From assembly GCA_050618055.1 (NCBI GenBank), contig JBNLVK010000122.1, positions 16,428 to 80,427 of the forward strand: a stretch of 64,000 bases of DNA, written 5' to 3'. Made by a program: the position numbers and the translations under genes. Below the pieces are notes generated by a model, which made no database searches, was not told the origin of the DNA, and saw only the letters and a program-made list of their open reading frames with translations. The first letter of the stretch is position 1; every line of letters starts with the position of its first letter. The stretch is from CALDCK01 sp050618055 (lineage in GTDB: Bacteria; Myxococcota_A; UBA9160; SMWR01). Below are positions 53,743-64,000 of the stretch, in pieces.

Positions 53743-55437
53743 GTGATCGAGTCGCTGCGCATCGAGGAGTTGGCCATCGTCGACCTGGCCGAGCTCGAGT
53801 TCGGGCCCGGGCTGAACGTGCTGACCGGCGAGACCGGCGCGGGCAAGTCGATCGTGCTGGGCGCGCTGGGCCTGCTGGCCGGCGGGCGCGCCGCCGCGCG
53901 GCTGGTGCGCGAGGGCGCCGACGAGACGCGGGTCGAGGGCGTGTTCCGCACCGAGCGCATTCCCGAGCTGGAGGGCGAGCTGCGCGAGCGCGACCTCTGT
54001 GGCGACGACCACGAGCTGGTGGTGCACCGCACGCTCCAGAAGGGCGGGCGCGGCCGGGTGCGCGTGTCCGGCCAGATCGTGCCGGCCGCCAGCCTGGCCG
54101 AGCTGCTGGCCGGACGTCTCGAGATCTCGAGCCAGCACGACTCCCAGGCGCTGCGCCGCAGCGACACCCACGGCCGCCTGCTCGACCGCACCGCCGGCCT
54201 GCTGCCCCAGCGCGAGGCGGTCGCCGCGGGTCACCGCGCCCTGCGCGCGCTGGACGAGGAGCGCGAAGCGCTGCGCCGGGCGTCGCGCGAGCGGGCCCAG
54301 CGCCAGGACTACCTGGCCTTCCAGCTGAAGGAGATCGACGACGCCAAGCTCGATCCGGAGGAGATCGGCGAGCTGCGCGCCCAGCGCTCGCGGCTGGCCC
54401 ACGCGGAGCGCCTGTGCAGCGACGGTGCCGACGCCCTGGTGCGCCTGTCCGGCGACCCCGGCTCCGACGACCCGGGCGCGGCGGACCTGCTGGCCGAGGC
54501 GGCGCGCCGGCTCGAGGCCCTGGCGCCGCTCGACGCCGAGCTCGGCGGGCTGGGCGAGCGCGTGGCGGGAGCCACCGCCGAGGTGCGCGACGTGGCCGCC
54601 GATCTCGAGCGCGTGCTCGACGCCATCGACGGCGATCCGGCGCGGCTGGCCGAGATCGACGAGCGCCTGCACCGCGTCGAGCGCCTGGAGCGCAAGTACG
54701 GCGCCGACGTCGGCGAGATCCTGCGCCACCGCGAGGCGGTCGCCGAGGAGCTGGCCGGCATCGAGGGCGCCGACGCCCGCGAGGCGCAGATCGAGGCGGA
54801 GCGCGCGGCGGCGGTGAAGTCGCTGGGCAGCGCGGCGAAGCGCCTGTCCGCCGGTCGCGCGAAGGCGGCCAAGGCGCTGGCCGGCGAGGTCGAGTCGGCG
54901 CTGCGCGAGCTGGCCATGCCCGACGCCCGCTTCGCCGTGGACCTGTCGCCGGTCGAGCCCGAGGAGGGCTTCCCGTGCGGTCCGCAGGGGGCCGAGCAGC
55001 CCGAGTTCCTGTTCAGCGCCAACGCCGGCGAGGCCCTGCGCCCGCTGCGCCAGATCGCCTCGGGCGGTGAGCTGTCGCGCACCTTCCTGGCGCTGAAGCA
55101 GGCACTGCGCGAGGGCGAGGCCGGCATGGTGCTGGTCTTCGACGAGGTGGACGCCGGCATCGGCGGCGAGGCCGCCGACCGGGTGGGCCGCCAGCTGGCC
55201 GAGCTGGCCTCGCGCCACCAGGTGCTGTGCATCACCCACCTGCCCCAGATCGCGGCCTTCGCCGAGCGCCACTTCCGTGTGCGCAAGGGGAAGAAGGACG
55301 GCCGCACCGTGGCCCGCATCGAGGTGGTCGAGGGCGACGCCCGCATCGACGAGCTGGCGCGCATGGCCGGCGGCGAGAAGGCGGGTCAGGGCACCCGGGA
55401 GTACGCGCAGGAGCTGCTGAGCCGCTCCGGCGCCTGA
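53743..55437 (+). CDS. recN: RecN, SMC-like DNA repair ATPase
   Basis: The 564-residue protein has Walker A GETGAGKSIVLGAL near residue 30, ISSQHDSQALR, a long charged coiled-coil middle (about 160-390), and the ABC signature SGGELSRTFLALKQAL with Walker B MVLVFDEVDAGIGG. Length matches RecN. It acts in double-strand break repair. The GTG start lies 4 nt after GGGGGGCCGG, a weak ribosome-binding site. Confidence 0.96.
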   Translation: MIESLRIEELAIVDLAELEFGPGLNVLTGETGAGKSIVLGALGLLAGGRAAARLVREGADETRVEGVFRTERIPELEGELRERDLCGDDHELVVHRTLQKGGRGRVRVSGQIVPAASLAELLAGRLEISSQHDSQALRRSDTHGRLLDRTAGLLPQREAVAAGHRALRALDEEREALRRASRERAQRQDYLAFQLKEIDDAKLDPEEIGELRAQRSRLAHAERLCSDGADALVRLSGDPGSDDPGAADLLAEAARRLEALAPLDAELGGLGERVAGATAEVRDVAADLERVLDAIDGDPARLAEIDERLHRVERLERKYGADVGEILRHREAVAEELAGIEGADAREAQIEAERAAAVKSLGSAAKRLSAGRAKAAKALAGEVESALRELAMPDARFAVDLSPVEPEEGFPCGPQGAEQPEFLFSANAGEALRPLRQIASGGELSRTFLALKQALREGEAGMVLVFDEVDAGIGGEAADRVGRQLAELASRHQVLCITHLPQIAAFAERHFRVRKGKKDGRTVARIEVVEGDARIDELARMAGGEKAGQGTREYAQELLSRSGA

Positions 55438-55583
55438 TCTTTCCCCACGGGGACCGCGGCTCCGGCCGCCGCCTCAAGAGCACGCGGGAAGGCTCCGATC
55501 AGCCAGGGTGGAGCGCCCGTTCCCCGCCGGGAAGGTGCGGGGAGGTGTGCGCTCCGTCACCGGATCCGGGGGCGGGAACGCCG

Positions 55584-55928
55584 ATGTCGAAGAAAGCCCA
55601 GAGTGCGCCTGCCGAGCCGCCGGGACCCGTCCCGTCGGGTGCGGTGGTCGAGGTCGTGCGGGGCTTCTACGAAGGCCTGGAGGTCGCGGTGGATCGAGAC
55701 TGGATGGTGATCGGTCGGGGGCGTGGCGCGGACGTCGTCATCGCCGAGCCGACCATGTCCCGCGCCCACGCCGCCATCGGCTACGACGGCGAGCAGTTCT
55801 TCGTGCAGGACCTGGGCAGCACGAACGGGACGCGGGTCAACGGGGGCAAGGCCGACAGGTCGACCTTGAAGGCCGGAGACGAGATCCAGCTGGGAAAGCT
55901 GCTGCTGCGGGTGGATCTGCCGGGTTGA
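55584..55928 (+). CDS. FHA domain protein
   Basis: The 114-residue protein is a single forkhead-associated phosphopeptide-binding domain after a short Ala/Pro N-terminus: VIGRGRGADVVIAEPTMSRAHAAI and DLGSTNGTRVNG contain the conserved Gly-Arg, Ser-x-x-His and Asn-Gly. It should bind phosphothreonine in partner proteins. The 146-base gap before it (55438-55583) holds a weak hairpin TCCC-CACG-GGGA after recN and nothing else I recognise. It lies 16 bp before the M23 peptidase gene. Confidence 0.9.
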   Translation: MSKKAQSAPAEPPGPVPSGAVVEVVRGFYEGLEVAVDRDWMVIGRGRGADVVIAEPTMSRAHAAIGYDGEQFFVQDLGSTNGTRVNGGKADRSTLKAGDEIQLGKLLLRVDLPG

Positions 55929-55944
55929 GCAACGGGGGCTAGGC

Positions 55945-56916
55945 ATGGACAAGTTTTCGCTGATCGTCGTTTCGGACGAGACCTCGCCGGTCCGCCGGTT
56001 CGAGCTGCGCAAGGACCTGGTGCGGCGCGGCCTCTGGGCCGCGGGCATCACGGCCGTCCTGCTGCTCGCGTTGATGGCCGACTACGTACGCGTGCGCATC
56101 GACAACCGCGAACTCGACGGCCTGCGGGCCGAGACGGTCGAGCGGCGCGCCCAGGTGGCCGAGTACCAGACCCGCATCGAGGCGGTCGACGCGCGCCTGG
56201 CGCAGCTCCAGGAGTTCGAGCGGAAGATCCGCATCATCGCGAACCTGCCCGGCTCGGCCGCGGCGGGCGGCGCCGAGATCACGGCGGTCTCGCCCGAGGA
56301 GGGCGAGCCCGGCGGCGAGGGCGGGCTCGACGAGCCCCTGGGCGAGGAGGTGCCAGCGGGGGCCCTGCCGACGCGCATTCCCAAGCCGTCCGAGGACGCC
56401 GACGTCGAGGAGCGGGTGAGCCTGCTGAAGCAGGCCGCCGAGTACCTGGGCGAGGTGGCGAATGGCCAGGCGGCCACCCTCGAGGAGCTGGTCGTGGCCC
56501 TGGAGGGCAAGCACAAGCACCTGGCCTCGTCGCCGTCGATCTGGCCGGCCAAGGGCTGGCTGACGTCGCGCTACGGCTACCGGGTCTCGCCCTTCACCGG
56601 CCGGCGCCAGTTCCACGCCGGCATCGACATCGCCGGCGCCCGCGGCACCGAGATCATCGCCCCGGCGCGCGGCAGGGTGGTGTTCTCCGGCAAGCGCGGT
56701 CCGCTGGGCAACAGCCTGATCATCGACCACGGCTACGGCATCCGCACCCAGTACGGACACGCCGACGAGCTGCTGGTGAAGAAGGGCGAGGAGGTCGCGC
56801 GCGGCGACGTGGTGGCCAAGCTGGGCAGCACGGGCCGCAGCACCGGCCCCCACCTCCACTACGTGGTCGAGGTCGACGGCAAGACCCGGAACCCGCTGGA
56901 CTACATCTTCGACTGA
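55945..56916 (+). CDS. Membrane-anchored M23 peptidase with coiled coil
   Basis: The 323-residue protein has an N-terminal cytoplasmic stretch, one membrane helix (about 35-50, AAGITAVLLLALMADYV), a coiled coil (about 55-95), and a LytM domain at about 190-320. The zinc and catalytic residues are in QFHAGIDIAG (HxxxD), TQYGHADELLV and GPHLHYVVEV (HxH). It cuts or binds peptidoglycan peptides. Its place just before secA is usual in deltaproteobacterial-type genomes as far as I recall. Confidence 0.93.
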   Translation: MDKFSLIVVSDETSPVRRFELRKDLVRRGLWAAGITAVLLLALMADYVRVRIDNRELDGLRAETVERRAQVAEYQTRIEAVDARLAQLQEFERKIRIIANLPGSAAAGGAEITAVSPEEGEPGGEGGLDEPLGEEVPAGALPTRIPKPSEDADVEERVSLLKQAAEYLGEVANGQAATLEELVVALEGKHKHLASSPSIWPAKGWLTSRYGYRVSPFTGRRQFHAGIDIAGARGTEIIAPARGRVVFSGKRGPLGNSLIIDHGYGIRTQYGHADELLVKKGEEVARGDVVAKLGSTGRSTGPHLHYVVEVDGKTRNPLDYIFD

Positions 56917-56955
56917 CCTGGAGACAGGTCGGTCGGCCCCCCCGGGCGGTTGCTG

Positions 56956-56961
56956 TACACT
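56956..56961 (+). promoter_or_regulatory. TACACT -10-like element for secA
   Basis: TACACT lies 24 nt before ATG 56986, leaving a short leader. No -35 is evident. Confidence 0.3.
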
Positions 56962-56985
56962 CCGCGCCTACCTGGACCGGGGCCC

Positions 56986-59733
<2,748 letters not shown>

Positions 59734-59746
59734 GCGCTGCTCCGCG

Positions 59747-60943
59747 ATGATCACCGACTCCTTCCGTGTTCCCGGGTTCCGGGCGGCCGGCGTCCACTGC
59801 GGCGTGAAGGCGCGCCGTCTCGATCTCGCACTGATCGCCAGCGACGTGCCCGCCGCCGCCGCGGGCGTCTTCACCACCTCGACGGTGGTGGGCGCGCCGG
59901 TCGAGTGGTCGCGGCGCCACGTGGCCGACGGCCGGGCCCGCGCCATCGTGGCCAACAGCGGCTGCTCGAACGTGGCCATGGGCGCGCGTGGTCGCCGCGA
60001 CGCCGCCGCCATGGCCGCCGCCGCCGCGAAGACGCTGGGCCTGCGCGCCGGCGACGTCTTGGTGGCGTCCACCGGCGTGATCGGCGAGCCGCTGCCCATG
60101 GCGAAGATCCGCCGCGGCGTCCGCGCCGCCGGCCGGGCGCTCTCGCCCGCCGGCTTTCCCCGGGCGGCCCGCGCCATCATGACGACCGACACCGTGCCGA
60201 AGCTGGCGGCGACCCGTGTCCGCCTGGGCGGCTGCGACGTGCACGTGGGCGGCATCGCCAAGGGCTCGGGCATGATCGAGCCCGACATGGCCACCATGCT
60301 CTCGTTCCTGGCGACCGACGCCGACGTGGCGCCCGCCTACCTGCGGCGCGTGCTGCGCGAGGTGGCGGACGCCAGCTACAACCGGCTCTCGATCGACGGC
60401 GAGGGCTCGACCAGCGACACGGTGCTGCTGCTGGCCAACGGCGTCTCGGGAGCCGGCGCGCTGCGATCGCCGCGCAGCGCCGGGGCGGCGCGCTTCGAGC
60501 AGGCGCTGGGCGACGTGGCCCACGCGCTGGTACGCGCGCTGGCGCGGGACGGGGAGGGCGCCACCCGGCTGGTGACCGTCGAGGTCCGGGGCGCCGCCAG
60601 TCCGGCCGACGCGCGCCTGGCGGCACGCCGCATCGGCAACTCGGTGCTGGTGAAGACCGCCGTCTTCGGCGGCGACCCCAACTGGGGGCGCATCCTCCAG
60701 ACCGTGGGGGCCGGCCGGGTGCGCCTGGTGCTCGACCGGACCTCGGTCCAGCTCGGCGGGGTCACCGTCTTCCGCAACGGCGCCTCGGCGGGCCCCGGGG
60801 CGCGCAGGCGCGCCGAGGCCCGGCTGAAGTCCCCGGAGGTGGCCATCCGGGTCGACCTGGGGGCCGGCCGGGCCAGCGCCCGCCTGGTCACCTGTGACCT
60901 CACCTACGACTACGTCCGCATCAACGCCGAGTACACCACCTGA
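59747..60943 (+). CDS. argJ: ArgJ, bifunctional ornithine acetyltransferase / N-acetylglutamate synthase
   Basis: The 398-residue proenzyme cleaves itself before Thr183 in IEPDMATMLSF and then recycles or makes acetyl groups in arginine synthesis. Other family segments are GVFTTSTVVGAPV, VASTGVIGEPLPM, HVGGIAKGSGMI, and VFGGDPNWGRIL. The usual NSGNANACTG loop reads N-S-G-C-S-N-V-A-M-G (70-79), and the Asn before MATML is Asp. These changes might limit it to one of the two activities. It lies 13 bp after secA. Confidence 0.95.
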   Translation: MITDSFRVPGFRAAGVHCGVKARRLDLALIASDVPAAAAGVFTTSTVVGAPVEWSRRHVADGRARAIVANSGCSNVAMGARGRRDAAAMAAAAAKTLGLRAGDVLVASTGVIGEPLPMAKIRRGVRAAGRALSPAGFPRAARAIMTTDTVPKLAATRVRLGGCDVHVGGIAKGSGMIEPDMATMLSFLATDADVAPAYLRRVLREVADASYNRLSIDGEGSTSDTVLLLANGVSGAGALRSPRSAGAARFEQALGDVAHALVRALARDGEGATRLVTVEVRGAASPADARLAARRIGNSVLVKTAVFGGDPNWGRILQTVGAGRVRLVLDRTSVQLGGVTVFRNGASAGPGARRRAEARLKSPEVAIRVDLGAGRASARLVTCDLTYDYVRINAEYTT

Positions 60944-61114
60944 GGGGAGGCCGCCCCGCCTGCTGCGGGCTCGCGGCTCTTCTGCTAACCACTGGACAAA
61001 TCACACGTTCCGGGTCCGCCCCTGCGGTGCCCGCCAGCTCCTCGGCGCGAGGGGCTTCGCGGGTTGGGGAACCCACGGACCGGAGCGGACGACCAACCGC
61101 GAAGGAGACGACCG
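60944..61114 (+). promoter_or_regulatory. rpsB leader and probable promoter region
   Basis: A 171-base gap before rpsB. It starts with a GC-rich hairpin-prone stretch after argJ, then an A/T-richer island (CTAACCACTGGACAAATCACACG, near 60985-61007) that is the likeliest promoter. A roughly 100-base leader ends at AAGGAGACGACCG. A leader of this kind often holds the S2 autoregulatory site; I cannot confirm its structure. Confidence 0.35.
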
Positions 61115-62128
61115 ATGGCCGAAACCACGGCACCGGCGTCGGACTCGCCCGAGACCGACGCCGCGGCGGCGACGACCGCTGCACCCACCGAAGAGACGAC
61201 CGAGAAGACCTTCGAGCCCCTGGGGCCGCTGACGCTCAAGGAGCTGCTCGATTCGGGCGTGCACTTCGGGCACCAGACCCGGCGCTGGAACCCGCGCATG
61301 AAGCCGTTCCTGTTCGGCGAGCGCAACGGCGTCCACATCGTCGACCTGGACCAGACGCTTCCCCGCTTCGAGCGGGCCCTCGAGTTCCTGCGGGAGACGG
61401 TGGCCCGCGGCGGAAAGGTGCTGTTCGTCTCGACCAAGCGGCAGGCCCAGGACCCGGTGCGCGAGTTCGCCGAGCACTGCGAGCAGTTCTACGTCAACCG
61501 GCGCTGGCTGGGCGGCATGCTCACCAACTTCAAGACCGTGAAGAAGTCGATCGAACGCTTCAAGGAGCTGCTCGAGCTGGTGGGCGACGAGGAGAAGGCC
61601 GGCGAGCTGTCCAAGAAGGAGCTGTCGCGGGTCAACCGCTGGATCGAGAAGTACGAGAAGTCGCTGGACGGCATCAAGGAGATGAGCCGGCTGCCGGACG
61701 CGCTGTTCATCATCGACGTGAACCGCGAGGCGATCGCCGTGAAGGAGGCGAGCCGCCTGGGCATTCCGATCGTGGCGGTGGTCGACTCGAACTGCGATCC
61801 GGACGACGTCGACTACGTGATCCCGGGCAACGACGACTCGCTGCGCGCGATCCGCATGTACTGCGCGCGCGCCGCCCAGGCCTGCGCCGAGGGCGCGGTC
61901 GTGCACAACGAGCGCGTGCAGGCGGAGGTCGCGGAGCAGGAGGCGGCCAAGGCCGACGGCGACAAGACCGGCACCGGCCGCGTCGTCGTCGAGATCAAGC
62001 AGCAGCCGCGGCGCGGTCGCGGAGCCCATTCCGCCGGTGGACCGCGCGAGGGCGACGGACCCGGCGGAACGCCGGCGCCCGCGCCGGCCGCGACACCGGC
62101 CAAGGACACCCCGCCGGCGGGCGAGTGA
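61115..62128 (+). CDS. rpsB: 30S ribosomal protein S2 with terminal extensions
   Basis: The core (about 35-265) has LLDSGVHFGHQTRRWNPRMKPF, VNRRWLGGMLTNFKT and VDSNCDPDDVDYVIPGNDDSLRAIR. The 337 residues exceed the usual 240-260. About 35 Ala/Thr-rich residues precede the core, and a Gly/Pro/Ala tail of about 60 residues follows. The ATG with GGAGA upstream is the clear start. First gene of rpsB-tsf-pyrH-frr. Confidence 0.97.
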   Translation: MAETTAPASDSPETDAAAATTAAPTEETTEKTFEPLGPLTLKELLDSGVHFGHQTRRWNPRMKPFLFGERNGVHIVDLDQTLPRFERALEFLRETVARGGKVLFVSTKRQAQDPVREFAEHCEQFYVNRRWLGGMLTNFKTVKKSIERFKELLELVGDEEKAGELSKKELSRVNRWIEKYEKSLDGIKEMSRLPDALFIIDVNREAIAVKEASRLGIPIVAVVDSNCDPDDVDYVIPGNDDSLRAIRMYCARAAQACAEGAVVHNERVQAEVAEQEAAKADGDKTGTGRVVVEIKQQPRRGRGAHSAGGPREGDGPGGTPAPAPAATPAKDTPPAGE

Positions 62129-62174
62129 CGACCCGGGCGGAACCGAGGAAGAAGAAGGACGAGGAGTCAGGGAA

Positions 62175-63026
62175 GTGGCCGAGATCTCAGCCAAGGCGGT
62201 GAAGGCGCTGCGCGAGCAGACCGGCGCCGGAATGATGGACTGCAAGCGTGCGCTCGCCGAGGCCGACGGCGACGTCGAGAAGGCGACGACCGTGCTGCGC
62301 GAGCGCGGGCTGGCGAAGGCCGGCAAGCGCGAGGGACGCGCCACCAGCGAGGGCGTGGTCGCCATCGCCCACCAGGGCGGTGCCGGCGGCATCGTCGAGC
62401 TGGGCTGCGAGACCGACTTCGTGGCGCGCACCGACGACTTCCAGGCGCTGGGCGCCGCGCTGGCCGGCGCCGTGGCGGGCGACGCCTCCATCCAGGACGC
62501 GGACGCCCTGCTGAAGGCCCGGATCGACGGCAAGGTCGTCTCCGAGGCCATCAGCGAGGCGATCGCCAAGCTGGGCGAGAACGTGGTGGTCAAGCGCGTG
62601 GCGCGCCTCGAGGGCGGCACGGTGGGCGGCTACGTGCACGCCGGCGGCAAGCTCGGCGTGCTGGTGGCGCTCGAGGGGTCCGGTGGCGACGCGGTGGTCA
62701 AGGACGTGGCCATGCACGTGGCGGCGGCCGACCCCACCCCGGTGGCGGTCACCCGCGACGGCGTGGATCCGGCGCTGCTCGAGACGGAGCGCGAGATCTA
62801 CCGCACCCAGGCCATCGCCGAGGGCAAGCCCGAGAAGATCCTCGACCGCATCGTCGACGGGAAGCTCAACAAGTACGTCTCCGAGATCTGCCTGGTGGAG
62901 CAGCCCTTCGTGAAGGATCCCGACAAGTCGGTGGGCGACGTCCTGAAGGACGCCGGCGACCAGACGGTGGTGGGTTTCCAGCGCTTCAAGCTCGGCCAGG
63001 GCGGGGAGGAGGCGGAGACCGCGTGA
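62175..63026 (+). CDS. tsf: Elongation factor Ts
   Basis: The 283-residue guanine-nucleotide exchange factor for EF-Tu. It has VKALREQTGAGMMDCKRALAEADGD (UBA-like N domain), VELGCETDFVARTDDF (EF-Tu contact) and KFL-region equivalents near QTVVGFQRFKLGQG. A GTG start is chosen because it gives the standard N-terminus V-A-E-I-S-A; GAGGAG lies about 10 nt upstream. The stop overlaps pyrH (GTGA). Confidence 0.96.
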   Translation: MAEISAKAVKALREQTGAGMMDCKRALAEADGDVEKATTVLRERGLAKAGKREGRATSEGVVAIAHQGGAGGIVELGCETDFVARTDDFQALGAALAGAVAGDASIQDADALLKARIDGKVVSEAISEAIAKLGENVVVKRVARLEGGTVGGYVHAGGKLGVLVALEGSGGDAVVKDVAMHVAAADPTPVAVTRDGVDPALLETEREIYRTQAIAEGKPEKILDRIVDGKLNKYVSEICLVEQPFVKDPDKSVGDVLKDAGDQTVVGFQRFKLGQGGEEAETA

Positions 63027-63748
63027 AGGCCGCCTATCGCAGGCTCGTCGTCAAGCTCTCCGGCGAGCAGCTCGCCGGCGACGGTGGCTTCGGCATCAGC
63101 CCCACCGTCATCAAGCGCATGGCGACGGAGCTGCGAGAGGTCTCCGAGCTCGGCTCCCAGCTGTGCGTCGTGATCGGCGGCGGCAACGTGATCCGCGGGA
63201 TCACCGCCGCCTCCGAGGGCATGGACCGCGCCAGCGCCGACTACATGGGCATGCTGGCCAGCGTGATCAACGCGCTGGCGCTCCAGGACGCCCTCGAGAA
63301 GGAGGGGCTGGACACCCGCGTCCAGACCGCCCTGGAGATCCAGGCGGTGGCCGAGGCCTACATCCGCCGGCGTGCCGTGCGTCACCTGGAGAAGGGGCGG
63401 GTGGTCGTCTTCGCGGCCGGCACCGGCAACCCCTACTTCTCCACCGACACCGCCGCGGCCCTGCGCGCCAACGAGGTGGGCGCCGAGATCATCCTGATGG
63501 CGAAGAGCGGCGTCGACGGCGTCTACGACGCCGACCCGAAGATCGACGCGAACGCCCGGCGCTACGAGCGAGTGAGCTTCAGCGAGGCCATCCAGAAGAA
63601 CCTGCGGGTGATGGACCAGACCGCCCTGGCGCTGTGCCGGGAGAACGATCTGCCGATCATCGTGTTCGACATGTCGGTGCCGGGCAACCTCCGCCGCGTC
63701 GCGGCGGGCGAGGACGTCGGCACCCGGGTAGGGGGAGACCAGGCCTGA
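63023..63748 (+). CDS. pyrH: UMP kinase
   Basis: The 241-residue bacterial UMP kinase of the amino-acid kinase fold. It shows VVKLSGEQLAG, CVVIGGGNVIRG, SADYMGMLASVINALAL, and AGTGNPYFSTDTAAALRA, with GVDGVYDADPK near the regulatory region. Starts GTG over the tsf stop and shares one base with frr. Confidence 0.97.
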   Translation: MKAAYRRLVVKLSGEQLAGDGGFGISPTVIKRMATELREVSELGSQLCVVIGGGNVIRGITAASEGMDRASADYMGMLASVINALALQDALEKEGLDTRVQTALEIQAVAEAYIRRRAVRHLEKGRVVVFAAGTGNPYFSTDTAAALRANEVGAEIILMAKSGVDGVYDADPKIDANARRYERVSFSEAIQKNLRVMDQTALALCRENDLPIIVFDMSVPGNLRRVAAGEDVGTRVGGDQA

Positions 63749-64000
63749 TGGCGGAGGAAGATGCCGCCCTCGTCATGGACGAGGCGAAGGAGGCGATGGA
63801 GAAGGCGGTCCGCAAGCTGCGGGCCGAGCTGCAGAAGGTGCGGACCGGCCGCGCCAGCACGGCGCTGCTCGACGGCCTCCAGGTCGACTACTACGGCACG
63901 CCCACGCCGCTCAACCAGCTGGCGAACATGAGCCCCCCGGACCCGCGCCTGATCGTCATCTCGCCCTACGCCACGGGCGCCATGGGCGACATCGAGAAGG
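63748..64000 (+). CDS. frr: Ribosome recycling factor (C-terminus outside window)
   Basis: The 84 visible residues show the long first helix (MDEAKEAMEKAVRKLRAELQKVRTGRAS split across the domain boundary) and the start of the second domain, VDYYGTPTPLNQLANMSPPDPRL. This is the expected last gene of the rpsB cluster. The ATG shares its A with the pyrH stop (TGATG). The gene continues past the window edge. Confidence 0.96.
   Translation, partial: MAEEDAALVMDEAKEAMEKAVRKLRAELQKVRTGRASTALLDGLQVDYYGTPTPLNQLANMSPPDPRLIVISPYATGAMGDIEK

Overview
The window is a very GC-rich (roughly 70% or more by eye), densely packed bacterial chromosome segment with 49 protein genes, two of them cut by the window edges. 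I see no rRNA, tRNA, CRISPR array or insertion sequence. No stretch longer than about 215 bases lacks a gene; the largest gaps are 748-961, 60944-61114, 55438-55583 and 50294-50432. The gene content (RnfB, group 3b NiFe hydrogenase, Tat-exported oxidoreductases, polyprenyl-linked sugar genes, polyphosphate enzyme) and the order M23 peptidase-secA-argJ-rpsB-tsf-pyrH-frr suggest a Gram-negative of the former Deltaproteobacteria (Myxococcota, Desulfobacterota or a related uncultured phylum). That placement is inference.

Layout. (1) 1-747, minus: RnfB, entering the window from the left. (2) 962-16561: a four-gene operon with ATGA/GTGA overlaps encoding an acyl-CoA dehydrogenase, a 2550-residue two-ketosynthase type I PKS/PUFA-synthase-like protein, a 1861-residue single-chain carboxylase with the eukaryotic ACC layout, and a Sfp-type phosphopantetheinyl transferase. 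Together these could supply malonyl-CoA, activate the carrier domain and build a chain. (3) 16627-18919: a beta-lactamase-fold serine hydrolase and a four-CBS-motif protein. (4) 19024-29365: one long operon for a group 3b NADP-type NiFe hydrogenase (four subunits), its maturation protease and HypA-HypF. HypA lacks its zinc domain. (5) 29266-38224: ApbE, a Tyr/His/Arg-rich secreted protein, an antiporter, GltS, a PPK2-family enzyme with degenerate P-loops, and a Tat-exported aldo/keto reductase next to a GMC dehydrogenase with a Tat-signal partner. (6) 38291-41802: membrane proteins and a carboxymuconolactone-decarboxylase-family protein. (7) 41832-50293: a surface-glycan or lipid-linked sugar operon (LLM flavoprotein, GT2, epimerase, aminotransferase, GT-C), then a TMTC-like TPR protein and an SGNH-like protein. 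(8) 50433-64000: response-regulator diguanylate cyclase, RarA, NAD kinase, RecN, FHA, M23 peptidase, SecA, ArgJ, S2, EF-Ts, UMP kinase and ribosome recycling factor, which are core genes in a conserved-looking order.

Two themes stand out. The PKS-ACC-PPTase operon looks like a self-sufficient iterative lipid or polyketide pathway. It has unusual features: Thr instead of Ser at the carrier attachment position, two ketosynthases in one chain, no enoylreductase, and a eukaryote-like ACC. Second, many first-in-unit genes carry a TANNNT hexamer 6-9 nt before the start codon, which predicts widespread leaderless transcripts. Most long reading frames on the strand opposite these genes are GC-driven shadows and were ignored.
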